Assembly: GCA_002633005.1 (NCBI GenBank)
Contig: NMRA01000147.1
Coordinates: 310,001 to 374,000, forward strand
DNA: 64,000 nt
Origin: Phoronis australis
Lineage: Eukaryota > Phoronida > Phoronidae
Reading direction: 5' to 3'
Shown: positions 35,489 to 47,100 of the stretch, in pieces
Numbering within the stretch: the stretch's first letter is position 1
Layout of the letters: every line of letters starts with the position of its first letter
Translations under genes and position numbers: made by a program
Notes under the pieces: model-generated
The model's database searches: none
What the model was told of the DNA's origin: nothing
The model's input: the letters and a program-made list of their open reading frames with translations, nothing else

Positions 35489-35734
35489 CTTTTTGTATGG
35501 CGGTGGTATATCCCACCGCACAACAGTGGAACTTTGCCGGCATTCCAATAACAGGAAAGGTGTTAAATACGCTGTTTAGTAGGTTGAAAGCTCCCGTCCG
35601 CATTTCCTGGGATCTGTAGGTGGCGCTGAATGCCTGTCCACCAAAGACCTGATCGCTGTCTGGCGGGTAAGTGAATTTCAATATGGCGCGGCTATTTCGA
35701 AAGTAAGCTATTGGGATGAAGGGGTTGAAGATAA
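35489..35734 (-). CDS. Internal exon, CUB-domain-like extracellular protein
   Basis: On minus the segment runs from acceptor GCTCAG| (exon base 35734) to donor ACAAAAAG|GTAAAC (35489). It is 246 bases and phase 1 at both borders, the symmetric class typical of extracellular modules. The frame reads IFNPFIPIAYFRNSRAILKF, then TYPPDSDQVFGGQAFSATYR. The pattern N-S-x-A-x-L-x-F-x8-D-x3-GG-x-A-F-x-A-x-Y matches the last two beta strands of a CUB domain (fold of secreted and membrane proteins such as BMP1-related proteases). After it come AFNLLNSVFNTFP and a CC pair. The first CUB half should lie upstream (above 35735); a weak candidate frame at 35986-36225 has one possible Cys only. No downstream exon was found. 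The exon looks intact. Confidence 0.45.
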
Positions 35735-35739
35735 CTGAG

Positions 35740-36525
35740 CTTTATACTGTTTCAACTTTCAACTTGCAAGAACTATGACATTTCCGCTACAGTACAGTAC
35801 CGTGTCTGAAGTGATCAGATATCTGTGAACGAGGCTTGACGTGTCAACGGGCTGGCGTAAACTGAATGATCTTAAATTCTTGGTGCATGATATACATATG
35901 TACTGCTGTATGAAACAGTTCGTTTGCTTCCCAGTCTCACTTATCCTAATGCGTAAGAGAAAGTTTCATGAAAGATCTGTACTTGTCACGATCTGCAGCC
36001 GGGTGACACCGCTCGCCACTTTAAATTGATTGCCAAGAACTGATTAGCAAGGCCGACTTTTCGACTGGACCACAGCGTAGCGATTGACACTTTTAAAACT
36101 TGGGCCAAAACAACAAATTGCGATGCCAGAATAAGTGTGAAGTCAAATTGCTGTACAATAAGGATATTCTGACGATTTTCGAAAATATTGAAACTAAAAT
36201 TACACTGGAAATCTATGACTGACAACAGTCAGGGAGAGTGAAGACCGGCGGTTGAGTGAGCTAGACAAATTCACTGATTACTGTCTGTGGTTGTAGGCGA
36301 TAGAGGCAAGCTACATTTTGTCAGTTGCAGTTAAAAAATCTTGAAATTTACAATTAATTTGAAATGTAAATAGATACATGTCCAATTTTCCTCCAAAGTG
36401 GTCGGCGACAATGCCGGCGACCAAACAACTTCAGAAAAAATGCTTTGTGTTTAGGCAAATAGTATTAGATAAATTGTGAGATTAAAATATAAGAACGATT
36501 TAAAGCCCTTTAAACTCTTTTAGTT
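35740..36525. other. No certain gene
   Basis: A 79-codon minus frame (35986-36225) contains CNFSFNIFENRQNILI, which loosely resembles the first half of a CUB module, but it has no convincing phase-1 donor to reach the 35734 exon. Confidence 0.3.
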
Positions 36526-36532
36526 GTCTTCT

Positions 36533-36929
36533 GGGCCCGGAATCTAATTTTTGTACTCAAAACGAACTCGAAATTATATTTGGCAATTTCTCTGCTACTT
36601 TTGTGCAAACTCAAGATAAGTGGTTATTAGACTGTGCTCGAATACGTTATAATTCACGCATATGAGTTTCTAGTCCAAGTTTGCGCTTGATGACCCTTAC
36701 ATTCGTGATACAAACTCGAGTAAAAACTCGAAATGTCGAGCTCAAACTCGAACTTTCAACCTTAATGTTGGGTTTAACACCTGCAAACTAGGACTAAAAA
36801 ATTCCGCGTAAGTTATGTACTTCAGAATAGAATAATAGATACTTATATGAGTTCGCAAAAAAGTAGAGTAGAAAATGCCAAATGTAATTTCGAGTTCCAT
36901 TTCGAGTAAAACGATTAGAACCCGGGCCC
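36533..36929. mobile_element. GGGCCCGG-ended MITE, full-length copy
   Basis: Ends GGGCCCGGAATCTAATTTTT and, inverted, GGGCCCGGGTTCTAATCGTT are imperfect TIRs of about 26 bp. The interior holds GAGTTTCTAGTCCAAG and several ACTCGA words. Relatives lie at 33695-33975, 51938-52150 and 62050-62271. The terminal GGGCCCGG is shared with the Harbinger termini, suggesting the same transposase group. Confidence 0.7.
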
Positions 36930-36934
36930 TGGTT

Positions 36935-38780
36935 TCTTTAGTTTCGTTTTGATTAGACAAAAAACATAAATCATGCTTCTTCGGAAGAATACCAAAACAA
37001 GACTGACCTGTAGTTGGATAGAGACCGGTGGTCGCGCTGAACTCGTCACATCAATATACATAAAAGAAAACTATTATTTGTGTGTGGATTGCTTTGGTTT
37101 AAAGACCTTTCCTAACGTTTTTGTACTAGTGGCGAATCTAGCAGTATCTTCCAAGGTTTTGGTGCTTACCGGGAACGTTCACAGACAGGGTAGATCTTGT
37201 TAATACTACGATTTGCAAGCTATTGTGTCTTTGGTCGGATTCAGTTCAAGAAAATCACGCACTAACATTCCTGCATAGATCCTAACCACTGCACTCGGTA
37301 GGCCTCTCGTGGAGATTCGTTGACATTTTTTAATGACATTTTGGCCAACCGATAGTATTGATGGTTATCTTTTCTCACTTTTATAGGTTTTGTCTAATAA
37401 ATTGAAGTTAAAGACAATTCAGAAAGTAGTAATATTTCTTGGCTAAGTGGTACATTATATCTTCGCTTTGAAGGTACATGTAGGGCAGCAAAATCAAGTA
37501 CAGGTGCGCGTTATTGCAATTCAGAAAAGAGGACACTGCTTTTGACTCTAAATTTTCATTCATTCGTTTTTTGAAAATTTACCGTTTGGGGATGTTTGCT
37601 CTATAATTTTAACAGCCAGCAAGATCGACGATTGTTTGCTGGCAAGTGAACTCATCATAGTGCGGAGATGCTAGCCGAGACGATTTCCAGGCAATTCCCT
37701 CGAAGTATTTCATATCACGGGTTTACGTAAGGGCGATGATGAAAAGACTCTCCCCAATCCAGAAAGTTGGCTCTCTTTATCAATACCAGAACGGTCTTAT
37801 ACAGTAGTTGAAATTCGACATTATTTTGCCATGAGTTGGTTGCGAGAAGTGCAGGTGATTTCACCTCACAATATTAAATATATCACTCCAAATGCAAAAA
37901 ATAGGTAAATGTTTCGATATTAGAAATCAAATTTGTGTAACAAGAACCAAAATATGAATCAAAAACAACCAAAGACATTGACAACAGTTTTACGCTCAGT
38001 TGGTATCGATGCGCTCCAAGGACAACATGGCTGACATTCAGGAATGTTCTTGAACTGGTGTTTTGGGAACGCAGGTGACGGAAATAGACGAGAACAGTCG
38101 ATGATTTTCTCGACTTCAGACAGGACACAAAATTATGTTAAAAACCTTGTAGCTTGATATCAGAAAAGAAAAATACAATAATAATAAATATTATTTATTT
38201 GCTTTATATATTATCAACTGTTTGAAATAGATTAACCCCTTGAGATGAAAACCTTAAACCTATCAACCACCAAAAATGTTATTTCAAAAACATTGGTTGT
38301 GCAAGCAGTGAACTATATAAAGATTTCAAATAAGTTTAACTTGATTCAAAATAGTTTATCGTTAACATCCCCGCTATTTCCTGAAAGGCTGCTATGAACA
38401 CATTCATGTCCTTTACGTGCATTTAACATGTTAAAAGGACTTCCATTTGTGACGTCGTATAATCAGAGAATGTTAAGTTAATTGTTTTAATCGAGAGCAA
38501 TAATTTATAAATCAACAGTCGGGTCTTATTAGTATTTCTCAATGTATGTATCGATTTCCTCTTTGCTTCATTGGGAAGTTGACTTTAAAGGGATGTGGCT
38601 ATCGTAAGCAAAGAATTTGACTTTTTGATATTTTTTACTTCAGTTTGATGTGAGCAGTGAAAAGTTACAAGTTTTTGCTTGATTTGATGACTTAGTGGAA
38701 TGTTTCTAAGTACAACTTGTAAATTTTTGACGATGTCTTCAAAAAAGTTTGCTACTCAGACAACTTGGTGTATGTTGCGA
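36935..38780. other. No gene recognised
   Basis: ORFs up to 81 aa, no domains, no repeat structure seen. Confidence 0.5.
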
Positions 38781-38786
38781 AAGTGT

Positions 38787-38929
38787 GACGGACGTACATG
38801 TCGGACGTACATGAAGGACGGACGTGACAGACCTACGTAACGGGCGTACATTATGGACGTACGTTATGGACGTACGTGACGGACATACGTGGCGGACGTG
38901 TGTTACGGACGTTCGTGACGGACACACGC
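38787..38929. repeat. 13-bp minisatellite, eleven units in register
   Basis: Eleven consecutive 13-base units around the consensus [GT]A[CT]GGACGTACGT, without a single indel. The 67-aa minus ORF across it repeats every 13 residues and is a by-product. Similar words (GGACGTTTGTGACTGACGTA) recur at about 41125-41165. Confidence 0.95.
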
Positions 38930-38934
38930 TCTGA

Positions 38935-39650
38935 ATTTCCAATGTTAAACCATTTGCTGTAACTGAGATATCAAACCTGACTAATTCAAACGTTAGTATT
39001 TAAGATATATTGGGCAAATGATTTGAAATTAAATTAGTACAATGAAAAATATATTTCCTTTTCTTTAAATCAAAATACACCGACCTTCCTTTTCTACGAG
39101 ATCATTACCTCAGGTAGGGTTATGCTGTGTATTTATATCATGATATCGATTTACGACACTTTTAATTGAATTGAACACCCAATAATACTTACTTCTTTTT
39201 AAAAATGGAAGAAGACATTATTATTGTATTCGACAGCCGCCGGCATTTGGTAAAACACTTTGTGTGTATCGTAGGTACAATAAAAATTTGTGGCTATCCC
39301 AAATGACAAAACGCAAAGTAGCGTTCAAAAGGTTAATTGTCACGGTAATAAAATGCCTTTTGATTACTTGCTTATTGAAATGGTACTCGCCCTAAGCTTG
39401 TGCTGGTTTCTTGTCTGGGCCATTCCGCTAATGGTTCTGCTGCATGATCGTGTTAATAATAAAGCTGATGTTTTAAAAGTATTAGAAACAGGTCTTCAGT
39501 GTCTTCGTGTCCGGCACACTATTGGTTCAACATGGTTTAGTAGACATCATTGATCCTTTCACTGATCTTTGATCAAGGACAGAGGTGTTGTCTTGAAGTG
39601 TTCAGGCAAATACTACAAGTTGAACTAAATTTAGGAATACTTGGAGCTAA
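38935..39650. other. No certain gene
   Basis: An 87-aa plus frame at 39290-39553 holds a hydrophobic segment but no known motif. It sits just upstream of the LINE relic and might be older debris. Confidence 0.35.
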
Positions 39651-39654
39651 TGAA

Positions 39655-40220
39655 ATTATCAGAGTTAAACTGGTTAAAAATAATCACTGAGAAACCAAAA
39701 CTGTACTTGTATAAATCGGTTAAGAATGACTAATGTGTAGAAGAGTATTTACGTCTGCCGGTGTCTCAGAGGTCCGTCATAGCTCGATTGAGAGCAGGTA
39801 TTCTACCATTAGAGGTTGAGGTGGGGCGGTACTTCGGAATTCCTGTGAATGAGCGAATTTGTCGTGTTTGTAAAAACGGAATTGAAGATGAAGTTCATTT
39901 CATTTTTGATTGTGAAAAATATACTCACTTTCGACCATACTTTATACGGGATTTTGCCCTACCTCAAATATTCCAAAATAATTTGAAAGGACTAGCGAAA
40001 TTCATTCAAGACGCTTTGCAGGTTAGAAGTAATTGTTTGTTTATAAACTATTCTGAAGTGGTCATATTTGAGCTTTTGCAATATGTTATGTAATTATTTA
40101 ATTATTATTAAGTGACTGAGTAAGCCCATTGAGGCTGGGGGGTGTGGTGAATATTCTGTCTTCGATATTGTATTTACTGGCACCCTTATGTCACTATAAT
40201 AAATAAATATAATAAAATCA
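39655..40220 (+). pseudogene. Non-LTR retrotransposon (LINE) 3' end, decayed
   Basis: The frame reads ELNWLKIITEKPKLYLYKSV, meets a TAA at about 39730, and continues QRSVIARLRAGILPLEVEVG and IPVNERICRVC..GIEDEVHFIFDC. The SQRS-x3-[AR]-RxGxLPLxVExGR...RxCxxC...IEDExHFxFxC pattern is the conserved Zn-knuckle-like C-terminus of LINE ORF2 proteins in many marine invertebrates. It closes with TAA at about 40093, then a short 3' UTR ending in AATAAATAAATATAATAAAA, a typical LINE tail. Reverse transcriptase and endonuclease parts are missing: a 5'-truncated copy. Confidence 0.75.
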
Positions 40221-40224
40221 GATG

Positions 40225-42935
40225 CCTGTCCTTAGGTTTAACTCACCTTTTTAATTCAGTTCTTCACTTCAAATCTAAGGAGATGGGCTCAGGAAGGTTG
40301 CATCACGGTTCACGCAGGTACCGTTACTAATTTCGTGATTTTCATTGGAATTTTGCGAGTTTGTTCTTCCCAGAGTGGGCACCAGTTCTCTCCGACGTCT
40401 GCACTAAATCCCTTCATTTTTAAGTGCAGGTTCAACGGACCTGAGAATAAAAATATAGTGTTAATTTTTACCAAAAAACTGTGAGCTAAATGTTCTTGTT
40501 TTGCCATTTAGAATCAGATGAGATTTTTTTGCTATGAAATCATTTATACAGGCCATACAAAACACATGAAAAACAGATAGTGCATGTGTGATAAAAATGC
40601 GGAATAAAGTAGTTCACAGATTACCGGTTATGAGCAAAAAACACGGTAAGAGGAAAAATAACACTTCATTCAAGCAGAACAGCATTTCAACTTGACATGT
40701 ATTCATTTTTGGTGCCTTGTTATCTTAAACTCGTGAGTATATCAGAAAGATTTTTGTATAGATAGTTTTTGCTTCAGCATGTCCTTTTCTAAAATCTACA
40801 AAGATGGAGCTGCAACACCAGAACAATCAATGAGTTCATCAAAATGTGTGCTGTTTTATCATATGAGACAGTGATCTAATTTACTAATTCCAAGAAGTTG
40901 CATTTTAATAAGAATAGCTTGAACATAATTCAGTTTTTTTCAGCGTGTATTTGCTTAATGCGTAAGTCTTGAATTTTATTGATTTTATAACCGTCTCATT
41001 AATAATTAATTTATAATGTTAGATCATGTAAGATAAATTTTATCATTGGCAGCTCTGCAAAGCAAAAAATAACAACTAAACATATTTTTAATAGCTGAAC
41101 ATTTGTATTTCTCGTGGGTGTGATGGACGTTTGTGACTGACGTACAAATTGCACGTACGTCTCTCACACGAAATCTGACTTTACGGATAATCCTAGGACT
41201 TAGAATTCTGATCGCATTAAGTAATTTCAAGTTAAAAGGCAATCTGAAATTATTTCATTTGATCGAAATGGAAAATCATTGACGTAATATAATGTTAAAT
41301 ACAACGATAAACAGCAGTTGACCTTTGACCCCAGAAGGTCGATAATGTGCTACGGGATAAATAGTTTTATAGTTTAGGCCTGATGTGATTGCACAAAATT
41401 GATAATGCAGTGGAATCCCAATTATTTGACTTATTGATCACACTAATTGCCAACACACAGCGGCAATCGGTTTGGGTCAAGTGACCCCTAAATGGGTTCT
41501 TGTAGTAAAAAAAATAAAAAATAGAGGACAACCATATATGTGTTCTGAAAGTAGAGATTTATATTTCAGAAAAAAACAAGAAGTATTAATACCGAAGCGT
41601 TCCTACCACTTTGCTAAAGCTGGCTATTGTCTATCATCGTGTGAAAGTTTTGACAGTTTTCATTTAATGTTCTGACGCATACAAGTCAGACTACGAAGAC
41701 ATCTTGTGAGAATGGAAGCTGACGTTCGAGTGTATACCGAATGCACGGAGACACGTGCCCCAGCTCCAGTTCGACGAAGCCGAAGGCCTGAGTGTTCCGT
41801 CGTACCTAACGGCACACGGGGTCAACTGTATTTAAAAAGTCCACTTTCATTTCATTTAAAATGATTTCACTACAATTTTTATCGAAGTTACAATAAATTT
41901 GGAACAACTCTCGCCAAGCATTGCTATGCATCCTGACGCCCTTGATTTCGATGAACCTCTTGAACGTTACTCGGTCTCTTTCCGACCGTAGACGCAACAA
42001 CCTCACTAAAGCGCAAGCTCACACAATTCTTCAAGAGATACCGACATTTATTACCTGCTAAGCACGTGATCACACTATCATGATCAATCTTTTCTTGGGT
42101 CGACATGTTGCACAGTCCAGGGGTGCGTTCCGTTAACCAACTTTCTTGCAAAAAAAGCTAAATTTACGTGATGTGCAAAAGTTCTTAAAAATTGTGCCAA
42201 ATGGAAACGGAAATCACAGCTAAATCTTGGGGAGGTGCAACATTCTCAAGGCCAATTTTATATCGGTAAATGGTCAAAATCAAAACTTTTTGATGGAAAG
42301 CATGGGTTTATATCCCTGTGACAACAGTCGCTAGGAAATAAAACAATACACACACATGGATCGATCCTGAGGGCGATATCAAGTTGGAAGCAGAGGGCAA
42401 AATAGTTCCCCCGAGGTACATGCGACCTAATACGCCAGAGAGAAAGGACGATATGTGTTTTATTTCCCAACTACTGATGCTAAATTCCTCTGATTTGCTC
42501 GTCTAGTGTCAGATTAGCTTCGTCCTACCTGCTTTGATGTACCGGCGTCGTCAATTCATTTCAGGGTTTATGGTTTCTACAGCGTGCGATTTGTCAAATA
42601 GCGGAGGGCGACATCTGACGTCTGAGCGGCATCAATGAAAAGTAAGCGATGGCCATGATGGAAATCGACGCACGAATCTAACGTGAACACGTGCTTCGCT
42701 TGATTACTTGGTGATATCTCGCGAAGTCTTGCGTGATCTAGCGTTTTCACGTGATTCTCGCACCTACAGAACACATCTTGATAAATATTACGCTTTATCC
42801 CATATATGTGAAAATATGGACATTGTATATGTCACTTTATCATCTGTTATATACGGGAGAGTAGAGCCAATCCGTATACCACAGTAGAAGACGTATACAA
42901 CGGTAGAAGCCGTATTTCACGTTTGGTTACCAGTC
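40225..42935. other. No gene recognised; repeat fragments
   Basis: 42040-42250 and 42620-42790 contain AAGCACGTGATCAC and TATCTCGCGAAGTCTTGCGTG, words shared with foldbacks at 51240-51480 and with the 27633/57876 MITEs. No coding region recognised. Confidence 0.45.
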
Positions 42936-42940
42936 TCCTG

Positions 42941-43098
42941 CAGGTGCGGATCCAGGATTTTGAGTTAGGGGGGCCAGGACAGAGTATTAGCCAGGATTTT
43001 GCCTGTGAGACATTCGCACCCCCGTACTGCCAAATGGAATCTGGAGGCACTTTATGGGGGACCATGGCCCCCTTGGCCTCCCTCTAAATCCACCACTG
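42941..43098 (+). mobile_element. CAGTGGCGGAT-type MITE with 5-bp duplication
   Basis: Starts CAGGTGCGGATCCAGGATTT and ends CTCTAAATCCACCACTG. TCCTG flanks both ends (42936-42940 and 43099-43103). The first 90 bases match the left part of the 32163 element. Shortest complete copy seen, 158 bp. Confidence 0.75.
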
Positions 43099-43099
43099 T

Positions 43100-43990
43100 C
43101 CTGGTGGTGTAAATTCGCGAGTGCAACGCCAAATTTTATTGAGCTCGTTCATTTGCGTTACCGAAATCATTAGTCCAAGGCGTCGTTCCTGAAAACTTAG
43201 CAGTTTTATTACTCTAAGAACAGACAAGACTTACCAATGAAAATTCCGACGCACGGTCATAAGGCGGCTATTTTTGGGCCTCACTGATGTTTCAATCTGG
43301 GTCATCATAAACAGGTCAAGCTAAATAGCGTCCACGGCCAACAAAATCAGCCAAAAATCTAATTCAAATACAACGAAAACGTTTCGTTACTGAGAGCAAA
43401 GGTCTTTACAGGAAATTCGAACAAAATTTAGAGTATGCGTGTTTTACTGAGAAGATCGTCTGCTCGCCGGCGCAGCGTTGAACTCTTCGTCGCTGCCAGT
43501 CGACTCGTAGCGTAAAATCTGCTTTTTGTGATACATTCCTTACCTCAAATTCTGCAAATCAACACAGTTTCCACCATTATTTGCCAATGGTGTGTTTCTA
43601 TTACTATTTATATTCCACAAGCACGAAAACTAAGAAATGATTCCTCGAAGCTAAAACGACACACTGCTGCACAACCCGCTTCAGGGAATGTTTCAATTTT
43701 TAAATTACCGGATGCATTGTTTCTAAGTTTCCCACAAACTTTTGATATTATTGAATGGTTCAGTGGTTAAACTTGTATATTTCACAAACTGAAAACTGTA
43801 ATCAATTCATTATGAAATAATTACTAGTTGTTCAACGCTTTGACAGCTAGATATAGATTGTCTTGTCGCTTAACCGGCTTGGGTACCGTACTTGGCATAG
43901 ATATGACGTCATAGGCCAATAACGACAAGGCGGAGCACACGGCAACAAGGTATTGCCGCGATAATGCAAATAAGTCCACATGCATGGGAT
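43100..43990. other. No certain gene
   Basis: A CpG-rich patch at about 43445-43510 gives, on minus, ESTGSDEEFNAAPASRRSSQ before a stop overlapping a weak GTAAAA donor. It is too short to call. Confidence 0.35.
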
Positions 43991-43994
43991 AAAT

Positions 43995-44158
43995 AGGTTA
44001 TCCCACATACATAGGAATACTATTGCGATATCCCATCTCGAATTCATTTCATCTGGGAATGCCCTAACGAGACCGAAGGTCGAGTTGAGACATTCCCAGA
44101 TGAAATGAAGTCTAGATAGCACATGGCAGTAGTATTCCTACGTATTTGGGATAACGTA
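43995..44158. mobile_element. Foldback (hairpin) element, copy 1
   Basis: Two arms of about 80 bases, inverted, with AATACTAYTGCSATRTSCYA and TTCATTTCATCTGGGAATG in each, meeting at GAGACCGAAGGTCGAG. A nearly complete hairpin. The left flank carries CATGGGATAAATAG, as at the 56137 copy. No coding capacity. Confidence 0.75.
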
Positions 44159-44159
44159 T

Positions 44160-47100
44160 GTGTATCGAAAGTTATTGAGCCAATTGGAGAACAAAAATAT
44201 CAGTGGTCGTCCAATGATAATTACTTACGCTAGTTTTCCCATGGTGGGCTTACTTCCTTGCAAAATGATTCGTGAAAAACGGAAATACTTGCAAAGCATC
44301 GGAATTACTAAAATGGCAAATTATAAGTTTATTGAGCTGGCTTCTACAGTAGGTGAAAAGAAAGTGAAACTCCACAAACCAATATCTCACTTATCGCTAC
44401 AGATGCTATATAACCGTCAATATTCCATAAAAATCTTAATTTATTGCCGAAATTTGTCTAACGTAAATTTTAAAGCTTCTGCATACCTGGCGAAACGTTC
44501 GCAACGAAAGTTTCTCCTATTTTGCGACAGTAGTTCACAACCGGTGAAATATTGGTTCGCATGTTTTTTTAAGATAAGCAAATTATTGCGGCACAATTTT
44601 TTCATGTTTGAGTCACGTATAACAATATAAAATATTGTTCATCAGCGATAGAGCAGCAGGAAGTGATACAATCAGCACGAGACAAAATAATGACAACGTA
44701 CATAAACACAGAGAAATGTTCACCCTTATTCGCAAAAGTTTGCCAGTGTAGACGGCGCTTACACGACACGTTGGAGAAGTTTGCACCGATTCGAATGAGT
44801 TATCAATTATAAGGTTTAACACTGTCTGGGTGTCCTTAAATACATATAAAAACAGATTTCCGCAGGGGTTCTAATGGCGCCTTTCTTGCGTATCCAAGAG
44901 AGATTATTTGATTATGGCCAAGCTCCTTAAAAAATAATCACCAAACACCGTTTCAGCACTGTATCTTACATCATTTAAAAAAGACAATTTTCATTACTAT
45001 TGCATCAACACACAAAATGATCAAACGAAGGAAGCGCGTCAGATTCGCATAATTTGATGGGACCCAGAACAAGCTGCAAAAAAGTAATGTTATTTTAAGC
45101 TGGTTTAATGACAGTTGCTTAGTGAACGATTAATTTTTTTGGTGACCTACATGTAAGTTGACGAATTTTTTCATTTCAAAATTTGTGACACGTCGTTTGG
45201 TGCAGCATATAGGCACCTTTTACGCATTTTGCTCATCCGTTTGCTTCAAACAAGTACAGAAGAACGATAAATATTACAAGACAAACTACGACACAAGTAG
45301 GATCGAAAGATGAAAAATGAAAACAATAAAAACAGCGGATAATACATAGTTTCTGTAGGTGCTAGACTCACCGAAAATCATAAGTGAACTGCAGTAAAAA
45401 CTGGAGTTTGCCTGCTTCCAGAATGTGTGTACGGTGATCACTAACAATGAAATAAGTACATGTTTTTTACAAATGTATGCACCTTTCAACAATAATTTTA
45501 ATTTAACAGCGGATGGAAACTCCATGATCACGCCTTTAAATTTTAGTTACGGTCTCCCAAAATCCTATTCCCAAACACTGCCGAAAAATTCCGGGCCAGC
45601 GCTCCTAACATTCACTCACGTGCCGAAAATACTCCACACCCAGTGACCAGAACCCCATGCTAGAGGGCTACACTTCAGTCCCATGGACAAGATTTTTCAT
45701 TTGATTTCCGAGAGACTGGAGTGTAGTATGCTCCCCGGCTATCGAGTGTGTATCATGGATCACATTGTGAACAGCATTTTGGGTGCTTGTGGGATTATAG
45801 GGGCATGTATATGCCGGAACATGTACTCTGAGGTGCGGCCATGAAATCGTTTTCATCTTTAATAAAGTAGGACCGGTGATAGCGACACTGAAAAGATATC
45901 AACTGACTTCGAGAGAAAGACCAACAAATATTTGCAATATACAACGTTTTATGATTTCTGCATCTGATAAACAGATTTCACACTACCGTGAACTAATAAC
46001 GTAATTAGTTTTCGTGTTAAATTTGCTTGATTGATTTTTGTTATTAATTCTGATGGAATGCCTATAAAGCTAGGTAACGAGACAGACCCGTCAGTTGTTA
46101 ATGATCTGCAGTTTCTTGGAAGTTGAATCCTTCGTAGAGTCTCAGAATTTTGTTTAATTATTTTGGACAGTCGGCGGCATAATTGTGCAAATCTCGTTTT
46201 CCCAAATGGACAAATCCGCTTTGAAAACTCGATAGCGTGCTTACCTAGTATACAGTTTTTGTTCTTCAAATATTGCCAGAGTACCGTGCTGTTCGATATC
46301 TTGTCCGACTCTGAAGTCACAAGCCGCAGAAAGTGAGTTTGCGATTAAGGCGGTATTTGAATGTCACCTGGTTCAACAGCCGGCACTCGTAGTAAGTCAT
46401 TGGCCTCGCATATTTTTGTGGAAAATAAATCAAAAGAGAAACACTTTCACAGAAATACGAAGAGTATTTAAAAAACAATCACCTAAGTATTGAAGTGTTG
46501 CTTAGAGTGGGTGTATGTATCATGTATTTCTGTTCAATTGTGCAGTTTATTCATGATTCATAAATGCCGATGATCTTGTGTATAAAATTATACTTCAGAG
46601 AAATTGCAAGAGACGAGTACTTTTGGATATACAATTACTACTCTATATATGCATACCAAGTAATAAAGAAACGGGAAACCGATTGCGTATATTTCTTCAC
46701 GCTCTTGCTGTTTTATTTTTTTTACCTGTAGCCAAGGGTAGGGGGGGGGGGGTGGCCCGGGGACACCCTCGTAAATCCGCCTATGAATGTCACTGAATCA
46801 CTGCTGGCCACCGAAGTACCATATGATTGGATAGACAGTCCCTAAAACTGGCTGTAATTGTCTACTTCAGGTTGTATCAACCCAGAACATGTAAACGCGT
46901 TTTATGAACATGGAAAAATGCCTTAGACTGTATTCATGTTTGCGCCGTCACCAATAAATCTGTAAGACTGTTGGTGATACCTCAGTGATACCCTGGGTGC
47001 TTATCCTAAGTGGAAAACTAGTCGTGTACATTTCGACACTCTATTGTCTCAAAAATTTGTGTCAAAATACAGCAGTGAATGGGTGGATTCAGAATTTTAA

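Noticed and set aside
35986-36225. Minus frame as the first half of a CUB domain
   Set aside because: Only one of the expected cysteines is present and no phase-1 donor connects it to the 35734 acceptor.
38739-38942. 67-aa minus ORF with 13-residue repeats
   Set aside because: Produced by the 13-bp minisatellite; a 13-base unit gives a 13-residue period by arithmetic.
44160-44630. 156-aa plus ORF, the longest ORF here outside the recognised genes and low-complexity tracts
   Set aside because: Starts inside a foldback element, shows no motif, no splice logic and biased AT-rich codons; treated as chance.
45949-46320. 123-aa minus ORF
   Set aside because: No recognised domain; near chance length for this base composition. 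Would be revived by a BLASTp hit.
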